Source: Nonomuraea fuscirosea (GTDB lineage Bacteria > Actinomycetota > Actinomycetes > Streptosporangiales > Streptosporangiaceae). From it: a stretch of 64,000 nucleotides of DNA. The DNA is taken from NCBI RefSeq assembly GCF_003001935.1, contig NZ_PVNG01000025.1, positions 62,001-126,000 of the forward strand, in the 5' to 3' direction. Shown in pieces: positions 1 through 7,710 of this stretch; the stretch's first letter is position 1; each line of letters begins with the position of its first letter. A program made the translations under genes and the position numbers. Under the pieces are notes generated by a model. It was not told the origin of the DNA. It searched no databases and was given only the letters and a program-made list of their open reading frames with translations.

Positions 1-162
1 CAGGCCGGAGTCGTAGGCCAGCTCGGCGAGTTCGGCGTCGATGTTGTGCCAGGCGAAAGCGGTCTTCCCGGCCTCGACGAAGTCGCGTGGGACGGCGTCT
101 GCGGCCGTCAGGGCCACGATGAGGCGAGCGAGAAGTTCCTCGTCGTCCCACACCTCAGACAT
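1..162 (-). CDS. Conserved actinobacterial protein of unknown function, partial
   Basis: The reading frame runs off the left edge of the window, so only the first 54 residues are visible. It opens MSEVWDDEELLARLIVA and continues with an acidic, helical segment containing FVEAGKTAFAWHNID. This resembles small proteins commonly found beside ECF sigma genes in actinomycetes, from memory rather than a search. Its ATG overlaps the last codons of the sigma-factor gene by 8 bp, so it is probably translated by coupling from that gene and is the third member of the protease-sigma operon. A role as regulator or partner of the sigma factor is a guess from position only. Confidence 0.7.
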   Translation of the reverse strand, partial: MSEVWDDEELLARLIVALTAADAVPRDFVEAGKTAFAWHNIDAELAELAYDSGL

Positions 163-751
163 GATGTTCACCTTCTCTCGATTCCAGGTCCGCCCGCATG
201 AGGGCGACCAGGGCGGCGTCCGCCCGCAGCCGCGCCAGGCAGCGGGCTCTCGTGGGGCCGACGCTGCCCATGGCCATCCCCAGGCGGCGGCAGATCTCGT
301 GGTACGGCATCTCTTTCATGAGCAGGCCGAGCAGCCGCCGGCAGTCGGGTGACAGCCGGGCGAAGGCGGCGCGCAGCACGGCGTCGCGTTCGGCGTCCTC
401 CACGACCTGCTCGATCGTGGTGGTGCGGTCGTCCATGGTCATGGCCACGTCGAGCAGCTGCTCGGAGTGGTCCTGCTTGCGTCTCGCGCGGCGTACGCGC
501 AGGCATTCGTGTTTCGTGGTGGTCGCCAGCCAGGCGCCGATCTTGTCGGGGTCGCGCAGGCGGCCGAGGTGCTCCACCGCGCGCATCCACACGTACTGGG
601 CCACGTCGTCGATGTCGCGGCGGTCGAGCCCCTGGTCCCGGCAGATCGACCACAACATCGGGGCGTACCGCTCGACGAGCACGTCCCACGCACCCTGGTC
701 ACCCGCGCGTGCGCGGACGACCAGGGCCCCGACGACGGACCTCTGCGGCAT
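155..751 (-). CDS. RNA polymerase sigma factor, ECF-like sigma-70 family
   Basis: 198 residues with the two usual sigma regions. Region 2 (about residues 20-90) contains RDIDDVAQYVWMRAVEHL and a DPDKIGAWLATTTKHECL stretch. Region 4 (about residues 130-185) carries the helix-turn-helix MPYHEICRRLGMAMGSVGPT. The start is placed at the ATG of MPQRSVVGALVV because GGAGGAGG lies just upstream. An open frame further upstream is built from the short tandem repeat at 773-860 and is probably not translated. The gene lies 100 bp downstream of the subtilase gene and overlaps the next gene. Its likely job is to transcribe the module or its targets. No anti-sigma factor is visible. Confidence 0.88.
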   Translation of the reverse strand: MPQRSVVGALVVRARAGDQGAWDVLVERYAPMLWSICRDQGLDRRDIDDVAQYVWMRAVEHLGRLRDPDKIGAWLATTTKHECLRVRRARRKQDHSEQLLDVAMTMDDRTTTIEQVVEDAERDAVLRAAFARLSPDCRRLLGLLMKEMPYHEICRRLGMAMGSVGPTRARCLARLRADAALVALMRADLESREGEHHV

Positions 752-772
752 GACCAAGCCTCCTCCGGCGGT

Positions 773-860
773 CCTCGCCCCGGTCAGCTCCTGCGCCGAA
801 GCACCGGTCAGCTCCTGCCGGCGCACCGGTCAGTTCCTGCCGACGCACCGTTCAGTTCCT
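773..860 (-). repeat. 22-24 bp tandem repeat, about 4 copies, spanning the subtilase stop codon
   Basis: Read on the minus strand, units begin AGGARCTGACCGGTGC. They lie at 839-860, 817-838, 793-816 and 773-792. The first unit contains the last sense codons and the TGA of the S8 protease gene, and every further unit repeats the same CTGA core. The array fills nearly the whole protease-sigma intergenic gap. It has no unique spacers, so it is not a CRISPR. Confidence 0.85.
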
Positions 861-2177
861 CCTGGGCCGGACCACCTCGATGCCACTCTCGGCGAACCCG
901 TCCAGCTTGACCACACCTTGCCCGCTCAGCAACCGATCCGCCGCCTCCCCCGCGCCGATCCCCTGCGTGCAGGCCTGATGGGCCAGGTAGCCGGCGGTGT
1001 AGGCGGCCGCGAAAGAGCTGCCGCTCCAGGTGGCGTGGCCGGGGTGCGGGAAGGTCGCGTGCCGGTCGCTCACGACGACCTTGCCGGACGGTACGTGCAG
1101 ATCGGCCATCCGGACCAGCCCCGGCAGGTACAGTCCGGGCAGATCGACGCCCGGCGCCAGGCAGTCGGTCCACGGGGCCTCCTCCGGCGTGGGCGAGAAG
1201 TAGGCCGGCAGGCCGTCCTTGTCCTTCGCCCCGACCGCGATCACCGTGGAGCTGGCGGCGGGCCACATCGGGATGTTCGACGGCAGGTCGGAGAAGACGG
1301 CGCCGGCGGGCGCCCGCTCCTTCGCCTGGCCGTGGTTGCCCAGCGCGGCCACCTTGACCACGCCGGACGTACGCTCGCAGGCGCGCGCCAGGGTCAGCGG
1401 CTCACGCCCGTCCGCCGCCGCGCTGCCCAACGCGATGATCATGAGGTCGAGGTCGTCGTCCAGGCTCTCCACCAGCCGGGTGGCCAGCGTCCACGAGGTC
1501 GTGACGAGCCGCTCGGCGTCCAGCACCGGGTAGACGACGAAGTCGGCGTCGGGCGCCTGCCGCGCCGCCACCGAGGCGACGAAGACGGCGTGCCCGCTGA
1601 AGGAGACCCACTCGGAGCGCGGGCTCAGCAGCGCTCGCGGGGAGTCGATGACATAGCGGCCCGCCAGCGCCTCGTGCGGGTGCAGCGGCGTGTCGAAGAC
1701 GCCGATCCGCGGCCGCCGCCTGGAGCTGTCGGAACGCGCGGGAAGGTCGAACGCCGCGGCCGGTTTGGGGTCTCCCGCGCTCCCCCCGCTGTACGGCGAG
1801 CCCTCGATGTTCTCGTAGACCCGGTTCTTGGCCACGATCGGCTGGTAACCGGCGTGCTTGGCGGCCGAGCTCTCCCGCAGGTGGAACAGCAGCAGATCCA
1901 GCGGCGTGGGCGCCTCCCCCGGCTCGTAGCCGCCCGCGGCCCGCGCCCTGACCCGCTGTTCGAGGTCGCCGCCGAGCCGGGTGACCGCCTCGGCCACGCC
2001 GACCAGCCCGTACAGGTTCAGCCCGAGGCCCTTGCTGCTCTCGATCGGCTCCACCTTGATGCCGAGGCCGGACAGCTCGTGCCGGACGAGAGCCTCGTCC
2101 TTCAAATCGACGACGATCTGATCGGGGTAGAACGCCTCGATCCTGCGCCGGACCACACCGTACTGACCGGTCGTCAT
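852..2177 (-). CDS. S8 family (subtilisin-like) serine protease, cytoplasmic
   Basis: 441 residues. The catalytic triad can be read as Asp162 (GVFDTP), His196 (SGHAVFVAS) and Ser388 (SGSSFAAA), with oxyanion Asn281 (ALGNHG). The roughly 150-residue N-terminal region has no signal peptide or transmembrane segment, so the enzyme should act in the cytoplasm rather than being secreted like most subtilases. The ATG follows a strong AAGGAGG site. It is first in the operon with the sigma factor and is divergent, across 107 bp, from the TPR-CHAT protease gene. The pairing suggests that one protease activates or checks the other. Substrate unknown. Confidence 0.9.
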   Translation of the reverse strand: MTTGQYGVVRRRIEAFYPDQIVVDLKDEALVRHELSGLGIKVEPIESSKGLGLNLYGLVGVAEAVTRLGGDLEQRVRARAAGGYEPGEAPTPLDLLLFHLRESSAAKHAGYQPIVAKNRVYENIEGSPYSGGSAGDPKPAAAFDLPARSDSSRRRPRIGVFDTPLHPHEALAGRYVIDSPRALLSPRSEWVSFSGHAVFVASVAARQAPDADFVVYPVLDAERLVTTSWTLATRLVESLDDDLDLMIIALGSAAADGREPLTLARACERTSGVVKVAALGNHGQAKERAPAGAVFSDLPSNIPMWPAASSTVIAVGAKDKDGLPAYFSPTPEEAPWTDCLAPGVDLPGLYLPGLVRMADLHVPSGKVVVSDRHATFPHPGHATWSGSSFAAAYTAGYLAHQACTQGIGAGEAADRLLSGQGVVKLDGFAESGIEVVRPRRN

Positions 2178-2284
2178 CGCTTCCTCCTTCGCTGGGGTGG
2201 TGAAAGCGCGCGCCGAAATACAGAGAGGAGTTGTTGCCGGGTTGATACATCACAAAGCACGGTTTTCACGGCACACTCACCAAG
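2178..2284. promoter_or_regulatory. Divergent promoter region of the subtilase operon and the CHAT gene
   Basis: This 107-bp gap separates two divergent starts and must hold both promoters. The protease side has a clear AAGGAGG ribosome site. The CHAT side has no Shine-Dalgarno before its GTG, which suggests a leaderless transcript. No convincing -35/-10 pair or palindrome could be assigned by eye. Confidence 0.4.
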
Positions 2285-5155
2285 GTGAGTCAGAGCCCCC
2301 CTGATCTCGCCACCGAGTTGCTCAGGCTGGCCGAGGCCGATCCCGCGCGGTTGACGGAGCTGGCCACGGAGGTCGCCCGCCGGGCGCGTACCGGAGGCGA
2401 CCTGAAGCTCGGCTCGTCCGCCCACCGCGCCCTGGGCATCGCCGCGCTGCACGTGACGGACCTGCGCACCGCCGAGCGGCACCTGCGGGACGCGATCCGG
2501 CTCGCCGTGCGCGCCGGCTCCCCCGAACTGGCCGCCGAGGCGCGGCTGCGGCTGGCGTTCGTCCGGTGCGTCCAGGGGCGGATGGAGCAGGCGATCTCCG
2601 AGGTGGAGCTGGCGCTGCCCGACCTGCACGGCGCCGGCCGGGCCAGGGCGGAGGCGCAGCGGGCGGTGATCTTCAACCATCTGCGCCGTCCCGAGGACGC
2701 CCTGGCCTCCTACCGGCTCGCCGTTCCCGTCCTGAGCCGGGCGGGCGATCATCTCTGGCTGCAGCGGGTCCTGTCGAACCGGGGCATCGTGCACGGCTAC
2801 CGGCACGAGTTCGCCGCCGCGGAGAGCGACTTCCAGGAGGCAGAACGGCTGTGCCGGCGGCTCGATCTCGGTCTGTCGCTGGCCGTCGTGTGGCAGAACC
2901 TCGGCTGGCTCAACGCCCTGCGCGGCGAGGTGCCGGCCGCGCTGCGCTACCTCGACCAGGCCGAGGAGCGCTTCCGTACCCTCGACACCCACCAGCTGTG
3001 CTGGACCCTGGCCGACCGCACGGAGCTGCTGCTCTCGGCCGGGCTGATCGCCGAGGCCAGGGAGGCGGCCGAGGAGACCGTGCAGGAGTTCGAGCGCCGC
3101 GGGCGCAAGGTGGGGCTGCCCGAGGCGCGGCTGCTGCTGGCCCGCACGGCCTATCTCGTACGGGATCACGAGGAGGCGGTACGCGAGGCCCGCCGCGCGG
3201 CGCTCGCCTTCGGCCGCCAGCACCGCCGCGAGTGGGTGGCGGTGGCGCGCTTCGTGGCGCTGAGGTCCCTGGCCGCGATGAGCGCGGACGATCGCGCCTC
3301 CTCTACCGGCGGGCGGGACGGACGGGTGAGTGTGCGTCAGATGGAGGAGTGCGCCGCGGAGCTGGCCGAGACCGGCTGGCCCGCCTCCGAGGTGGAGGCG
3401 CGGATGATCGCCGCGCGGCTGGCTGTGGACGCCGGCCGGCCCGCGCGGGCGGAGCGGCAGTGGGAGATCGCCGCGCGGCGCCGCCACCGGGGCCCGGCCG
3501 GCGAACGCATCCACGCCTGGCACGCGGCGGCGCTGCTCCGGCTGGCCAGGGGCAACGTCCGCGGCGCCCGGAGCGCGATCCGCACGGCGTTACGCCTGCA
3601 CGACGAGCACCGCGCCACGCTGGGGGCGACCGACCTGCGGGCGCACGCGTCCGAGTCGCGGGTGGAGGTGGCCGAGCTGGGGTTGCGGCTGGCGCTGCGG
3701 GACGGCGTCCCCGCCGACGTCCTGACCTGGGCGGAACGGGGTCGCGCCCGCCACCTGCTGATGCGGCCGGCCAGACCCGCCCACGACCGGCACCTGGCGG
3801 AGGCGCTCGCGCAGCTCCGCCTCACGGTCGCCAGGATCGACGAGAGCCGGACGGCCGGGGAGGACACCGGGGCGCTGGTGGAGCGGCAGATCACCCTGGA
3901 ACGCGAGATCCGCGACCACTGCCGCCGCCAGGCGAAGACCCCCACCGAATCCGTCCCCACCGCGCCCGCCCCTTCCGCGCCCGCCCCCGCCAGACCCGTC
4001 TCCACCGAACCCATCCCCACGGAACTCACCCCCACCGAACCCATCCCCACCGAACCCAGCTCGGCCGAATCCGCCCCTCCCACGCCCATCCCTGCCGGAC
4101 CCGTCTCCACCGAACCCAGCCCCACCGGGTCCAGCCCCACCGGTCCCGTTCCGTTGCGGCAGGTGGCGGAGGCGCTCGGTGAGCAGGCGCTGGTGGAGTT
4201 CGTGCAGGTGGACGACGTGCTGCATGCGATCACCGTGGCCGGCGGGCGGAGCAGGCTGCACGTGCTGGGGCCGCCGGCGGCCGTGCGCACGCTCGTCGAC
4301 CGGGTGCCGTTCGCGCTGCGGCGGCTGGCCCGGCGTACCTCGGTGCCGGGCAGCCAGGCCGCCGCGCTCAACCTCCTGCGCGACACCGTCGCCAAGCTGG
4401 ACGCGCTGCTGCTGCGGCCGCTCGCCGCCGACCTGCGCGACCGGCCCCTCGTGCTGGTCCCGAGCGGCCCCATCCAGGCCCTGCCCTGGTCGCTGCTCCC
4501 GTCCTGCGCGGGCCGCGCGATCTGTGTGTCCCCTTCGGCGACCCTCTGGTACGCCGGCAGCCAGGCGGGCCACGCCCGTTCCGGGGACGCCCGGGTGGTG
4601 GTGGCCGCCGGTCCCGGGCTGCCGGGCGCCCGCTCGGAGGCGGAGGGGGTCGCCTCGATCCACGCGGTGCCGGCCCTGGTGGACGACGCCGCCGGCGCGG
4701 AGGCGGTGCTGGCCGACCTGGACGGCGCCGCCCTGGCCCACGTCGCCGCGCACGGCCGCATCCACCCGAGCAACCCGCTGTTCTCCTCCCTGCGCCTGGC
4801 CGACGGCCCGCTCACCGTCTACGACCTCGAACGCCTGCGCCGGGCACCGGAGATCGTGGTCCTGGCCGCCTGCGACACCGGGCGCTTCGTCGTCCGGCCC
4901 GGCGACGAACTGCTCGGCCTCAGCGCCACGTTCCTGGCCCTGGGCACCCGGACGATCGTGGCGCCGGTCCTGTCGATCCTGGACACCGAGAGCACCACCC
5001 TCATGATCGCGCTGCACAAACTGCTGGCCGCCGGCCACTCCACCGCGTCGGCGCTCGCCCAGGCGCAACAGCAGGTGGCCAGGGACAACCTGGAGGCGTA
5101 CGCGGTCGCGGCCGGCTTCGTCTGCCTGGGCGCCGACTCGACGATGCCGTCGTAA
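2285..5155 (+). CDS. TPR-CHAT domain protein (caspase-like peptidase)
   Basis: 956 residues. The N-terminal half (about 1-530) is a string of alpha-helical TPR-like repeats rich in Ala, Leu and Arg. Next is a Pro/Thr/Glu-rich linker (about 556-622), then a C-terminal CHAT domain (about 625-956). The CHAT dyad is His823 (HVAAHGRIHPSN) and Cys863 (LAACDTG), followed by GDELLGLSATFLALGT, typical of CHAT peptidases (caspase HetF associated with TPRs). No signal peptide. The GTG start lacks a ribosome site and may be leaderless. Divergent transcription from a subtilase and sigma factor suggests a sensor or effector protease in a regulated cascade. Its trigger and substrate are unknown. Confidence 0.9.
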   Translation: MSQSPPDLATELLRLAEADPARLTELATEVARRARTGGDLKLGSSAHRALGIAALHVTDLRTAERHLRDAIRLAVRAGSPELAAEARLRLAFVRCVQGRMEQAISEVELALPDLHGAGRARAEAQRAVIFNHLRRPEDALASYRLAVPVLSRAGDHLWLQRVLSNRGIVHGYRHEFAAAESDFQEAERLCRRLDLGLSLAVVWQNLGWLNALRGEVPAALRYLDQAEERFRTLDTHQLCWTLADRTELLLSAGLIAEAREAAEETVQEFERRGRKVGLPEARLLLARTAYLVRDHEEAVREARRAALAFGRQHRREWVAVARFVALRSLAAMSADDRASSTGGRDGRVSVRQMEECAAELAETGWPASEVEARMIAARLAVDAGRPARAERQWEIAARRRHRGPAGERIHAWHAAALLRLARGNVRGARSAIRTALRLHDEHRATLGATDLRAHASESRVEVAELGLRLALRDGVPADVLTWAERGRARHLLMRPARPAHDRHLAEALAQLRLTVARIDESRTAGEDTGALVERQITLEREIRDHCRRQAKTPTESVPTAPAPSAPAPARPVSTEPIPTELTPTEPIPTEPSSAESAPPTPIPAGPVSTEPSPTGSSPTGPVPLRQVAEALGEQALVEFVQVDDVLHAITVAGGRSRLHVLGPPAAVRTLVDRVPFALRRLARRTSVPGSQAAALNLLRDTVAKLDALLLRPLAADLRDRPLVLVPSGPIQALPWSLLPSCAGRAICVSPSATLWYAGSQAGHARSGDARVVVAAGPGLPGARSEAEGVASIHAVPALVDDAAGAEAVLADLDGAALAHVAAHGRIHPSNPLFSSLRLADGPLTVYDLERLRRAPEIVVLAACDTGRFVVRPGDELLGLSATFLALGTRTIVAPVLSILDTESTTLMIALHKLLAAGHSTASALAQAQQQVARDNLEAYAVAAGFVCLGADSTMPS
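3949..4152 (+). repeat. Degenerate repeat encoding a Pro/Thr/Glu linker in the CHAT protein
   Basis: The DNA is a run of near-repeats of CCCACCGAACCCATC, encoding alternations such as TEPIPTEP and STEPSPTG between the TPR and CHAT domains. The protein stretch has no predicted fold and is probably a flexible, exposed linker. Repeat-number variation between strains would be expected. Confidence 0.75.
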
Positions 5156-5266
5156 CCGTCCAGCACGGCGGGGCGGGCACACCCGGCGTGCCCGAGCGGC
5201 GCAGATTCGACTACGTCCGCCCGGTCACCCGGTGAAGGACATCGCTGGTGCTCGCCGCAGGAGCAA

Positions 5267-5857
5267 TCAGCCGACTGAGTGCCACTTCCACAGCTGGTTT
5301 CCCTGGTTGGAAGCTCCGCACTCCCATGCTTGGACGATATTGCTCTCACCATGCTCCTTGACGTCGAGGCACACCGAGAAGCCAGGGTTTGATGCGCTTA
5401 ACTGCATCCATCCAGGAGATGCCTGGCGGCCGGTCCACCAGCGTTGGTGGTCGCCGCCGTCGCAGAACTCCATTCTCATCGGGTCGCCATGACCATAGGA
5501 GGTGATGCACTTGTCGGCCGCATCCACATCGTGGCTCCGGATCTGCACGTAGCCGCTGCCGAGCTGGTGGAAGTACCAGCTCTGGTGAGCGTTCGTATGA
5601 CACGGAGCCATCTGAAGGGACGGGCCGCCCCTGCCGCCAGCGTTCTCGAGGCATTTGCCCGAGGTGTCCCCATCGCCGTTGACCAGCCTTGACCCGACAG
5701 CCATCTCGCGGGCCGAGGGCGAGGCCTCGCTTGCGAGGGCCGAACCGCCGGTACTCACCACAAGGCTGGAGATGAGGGTCAGCATGGCGGACAGGCGCAC
5801 AGCGCGTCGGACGTGCGGCCGGTCCGTGCGGGGTTCGCGGTGGTTGATCGAGTTCAT
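5267..5857 (-). CDS. Secreted ricin-B-type beta-trefoil lectin
   Basis: 196 residues. The start at MNSINHREPRTDRPHVRR is preferred over a longer frame because it is preceded by GGGGAGA and leads into a twin-charged signal peptide ending near TGGSALASEA. The mature part (about 130 residues) contains three QxW-type motifs, HQSWYF, HQRWWT and NQLWKW, with paired cysteines in LENAGG, CITSYG and CLDVKE contexts. It therefore looks like a single ricin-B-type beta-trefoil domain with no catalytic domain attached. It may bind carbohydrates or act as an envelope or toxin-like lectin. A good promoter lies about 200 bp upstream, giving an unusually long leader. Confidence 0.85.
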   Translation of the reverse strand: MNSINHREPRTDRPHVRRAVRLSAMLTLISSLVVSTGGSALASEASPSAREMAVGSRLVNGDGDTSGKCLENAGGRGGPSLQMAPCHTNAHQSWYFHQLGSGYVQIRSHDVDAADKCITSYGHGDPMRMEFCDGGDHQRWWTGRQASPGWMQLSASNPGFSVCLDVKEHGESNIVQAWECGASNQGNQLWKWHSVG

Positions 5858-6257
5858 GATTTTCTCCCCATGTCGGCGGCTTTTGAGCCGCGTTGGACGC
5901 GTTCGCATCGCCTGCGTTGCGTTGGAACATTGCGGCCGCTCGCCAACAGTGGACGGACCTGAGTGAGCGCGGCCGTTCATTCGCTGGCCAGTTGTGGCCA
6001 GCGCAGGTTCGCCGGCGGGCATCCGGTCGCCGACGGCACCGTTCCTCGTGCTCGTTCAACAGTATTTCAGCGTCTACTTATATAAGTCAATACTTAGATT
6101 AAGCCCATCGGCCCTGCGCGACGACAGCCGTGGAGTTCCGGCGGGGAGCGCCGTGCGCGAAGTGTTCACCGATCCTTGGCACATCTCGTCTATGTCTGAC
6201 GAGACAGGGCCCGAGATCATGACAAGGATGGTCGCATCCCCGCAAGGAGGTCCACCT
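5858..6257. other. 400-bp non-coding stretch between lectin and RNase genes
   Basis: No credible gene is seen. The left half is the lectin leader. Around 6061-6105 the sequence becomes markedly AT-rich and holds a minus-strand promoter. The right half should contain the RNase promoter, but no clear hexamers were found. A strong AAGGAGG ribosome site ends the stretch at 6244-6250. Confidence 0.6.
6061..6090 (-). promoter_or_regulatory. Probable housekeeping promoter of the lectin gene
   Basis: On the minus strand TTGACT (6085-6090) is followed after 18 bp by AATACT (6061-6066). It sits in the most AT-rich spot of this part of the window. The predicted transcript would start near 6053 and carry a leader of about 195 nt before the lectin ATG. 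Confidence 0.6.
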
Positions 6258-6671
6258 GTGCCCACACCGCCAAAGCCCCGGCCCGCCTGGCCGGCCCGGG
6301 TCGCTGTCGTCCTCGCCGTCCTGTCGTCCCTCGTCGGCCTGGCCGGCGTCGCCCCCGCCGGCGCCGACGTCTACAGCTCCTGTACGATCTCCCGCTGCTC
6401 CGACGCCCGCTCGGCCCGGGCGACCTGGTCCGGCAAGGGCTTCCCCACCTCCGCCGGCTGGTACTCCTGGCCCGACGGCCGTTACAACTACACCGGCGGC
6501 CGCTTCTACAACCGGGAGGGCCGGCTCCCGGCCGGTGCCACCTACTACGAGTACGACGTCTACAGCCGATCGCGGGGCGGCGCGCGGGACGCGTACCGGA
6601 TCGTGGTGAACCGGAGCACGGGCGCGACATGGTTCACGCCCGACCACTACACCGACTTCTACCGCCTCTAG
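6258..6671 (+). CDS. Secreted guanyl-specific ribonuclease (RNase N1/T1/Sa family)
   Basis: 137 residues starting at a GTG seven bases after AAGGAGG. A signal peptide (basic PKPRPAWPAR, hydrophobic core, PAGA cleavage site near residue 36) is followed by a roughly 100-residue mature enzyme, the size of Streptomyces RNase Sa. Catalytic residues can be matched to that family as Glu98 (YYEYDV), Arg114 (YRIVV) and His130 (PDHYTDF). Cys42 and Cys47 lie near the mature N-terminus, unlike the terminal Cys pair of RNase Sa. The next gene, 7 bp away, encodes the barstar inhibitor, as expected for a potentially self-toxic RNase. Confidence 0.92.
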   Translation: MPTPPKPRPAWPARVAVVLAVLSSLVGLAGVAPAGADVYSSCTISRCSDARSARATWSGKGFPTSAGWYSWPDGRYNYTGGRFYNREGRLPAGATYYEYDVYSRSRGGARDAYRIVVNRSTGATWFTPDHYTDFYRL

Positions 6672-6678
6672 GACCGCC

Positions 6679-7056
6679 ATGAGCTCCGCCGCACGCCCGC
6701 TGCCGCCCTGGCTGACGGTCTCCACCGGCCCGGCGCCCATGGTGGTGGACGGGCGGGCCTGCGCGACCCGCGCCGCCTTCTTCGCGGAGGTGGCGCGGGC
6801 GCTGCGCCTGCCCGGCTACTTCGGCCGCAACTGGGACGCGCTCACCGACGCGCTGCGCGATCTCGGCGCGGTCGCCCTGGTGGTGGAGCACGCCGAGGAC
6901 CTGCTGACCGGCGAGCCTCCCGAGCAGTTCGGCGCGCTGCTGGCCGTGTTCGGCGACGCCGCCGGGTCCGGGGTGACGCTCACGCTGTGCACGGACGAGG
7001 AGCACGAGCCCCTGCTCCGCCACCGCGTCACCGACCTCACCGGACGGCCCGCCTAG
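6679..7056 (+). CDS. Barstar family ribonuclease inhibitor
   Basis: 125 residues with no signal peptide, so it stays in the cytoplasm. The barstar core is visible: YFGRNWDALTDALRDL, followed by an acidic segment and a strand LVVEHAEDLL. Barstars block barnase/RNase Sa enzymes by inserting acidic residues into the active site. Placement directly after a secreted guanyl RNase makes it the producer's protection against prematurely folded enzyme. The ribosome site (AGGA) overlaps the RNase stop codon, so the two are probably translationally linked. Confidence 0.92.
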   Translation: MSSAARPLPPWLTVSTGPAPMVVDGRACATRAAFFAEVARALRLPGYFGRNWDALTDALRDLGAVALVVEHAEDLLTGEPPEQFGALLAVFGDAAGSGVTLTLCTDEEHEPLLRHRVTDLTGRPA

Positions 7057-7107
7057 CGCGGGGACCGGAAACGATCACCGGGTTGGCGCCTGGCTGCCGC
7101 CTTCCCA

Positions 7108-7710
7108 TCAATTCTTGTCGCGAGCGTCCAGCATTTCCCTGATCTGTCCGGCGTCCGGACCTGAATGGGCGCTGGGGAACGGGGATACGCGTAGTCCCGC
7201 GAGATGGATGTCGAGAAAGCGCTCCCAGGCGTCGGGGGCGACGGAGCCGCTCACGGCGACGACACCGCGCACGCCCCAGATCAGGATCTGCAGGTCGCCC
7301 TTCGTGGTGCTGTCGTTGATCATGCGATGCTTCTTCGCCTGGGCCAGGAGTTGCTCGAAGAGGCTGTCGAGTTGCTCGCCCACGCCCGGTCCCAGGCCAC
7401 GGATGAACCGGTCGGAATAGCCGAGGTGGTCGATCAGAGATCGGCTGAGGAGGCGGAGGAATTCCTCCAAGCCTGTTCCGTCTCCTCGCGCGAGGGCCCC
7501 CTGCGCGGCTGCGACGAGGTTCTCGTACATCGTGCCCACCAGGTGGTCGAGCAGGAGTTCTTTGTTCGGGAAATGGCGGTACACGGTGCCGACGCCGACG
7601 CCCGCACGGCCGGCGACGACTTCCATGCCCACCTCGGTTCCCAGCTCGGAGAACACCTCATGGGCGGTCCGCAGGATCAGCTCCTGGTTTCGGGCCGCGT
7701 CTCGGCGCAC
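7108..7710 (-). CDS. TetR family transcriptional regulator
   Basis: 200 residues starting at a GTG with GAGAGGAG upstream. The N-terminal helix-turn-helix is VVAGRAGVGVGTVYRHFPNKELLLDHL (residues about 31-57). The C-terminal ligand domain resembles the SbtR-like group. It overlaps the end of the MFS exporter gene by 34 bp and is transcribed from the same promoter, so it is very likely the exporter's repressor and autoregulated. The palindrome upstream of the exporter is the obvious operator. Confidence 0.9.
   Translation of the reverse strand: MRRDAARNQELILRTAHEVFSELGTEVGMEVVAGRAGVGVGTVYRHFPNKELLLDHLVGTMYENLVAAAQGALARGDGTGLEEFLRLLSRSLIDHLGYSDRFIRGLGPGVGEQLDSLFEQLLAQAKKHRMINDSTTKGDLQILIWGVRGVVAVSGSVAPDAWERFLDIHLAGLRVSPFPSAHSGPDAGQIREMLDARDKN

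Noticed and set aside
752..826. N-terminal extension of the sigma factor to 826
   Set aside because: The extra residues (QELTGASAQELTG) are encoded by the tandem repeat and a strong GGAGGAGG precedes the internal ATG at 751.
773..860. CRISPR array
   Set aside because: Units are contiguous and near-identical with no unique spacers, and no cas genes are present. It is a tandem repeat. The same holds for the arrays at 11665, 23574, 32821, 59207 and 61464.
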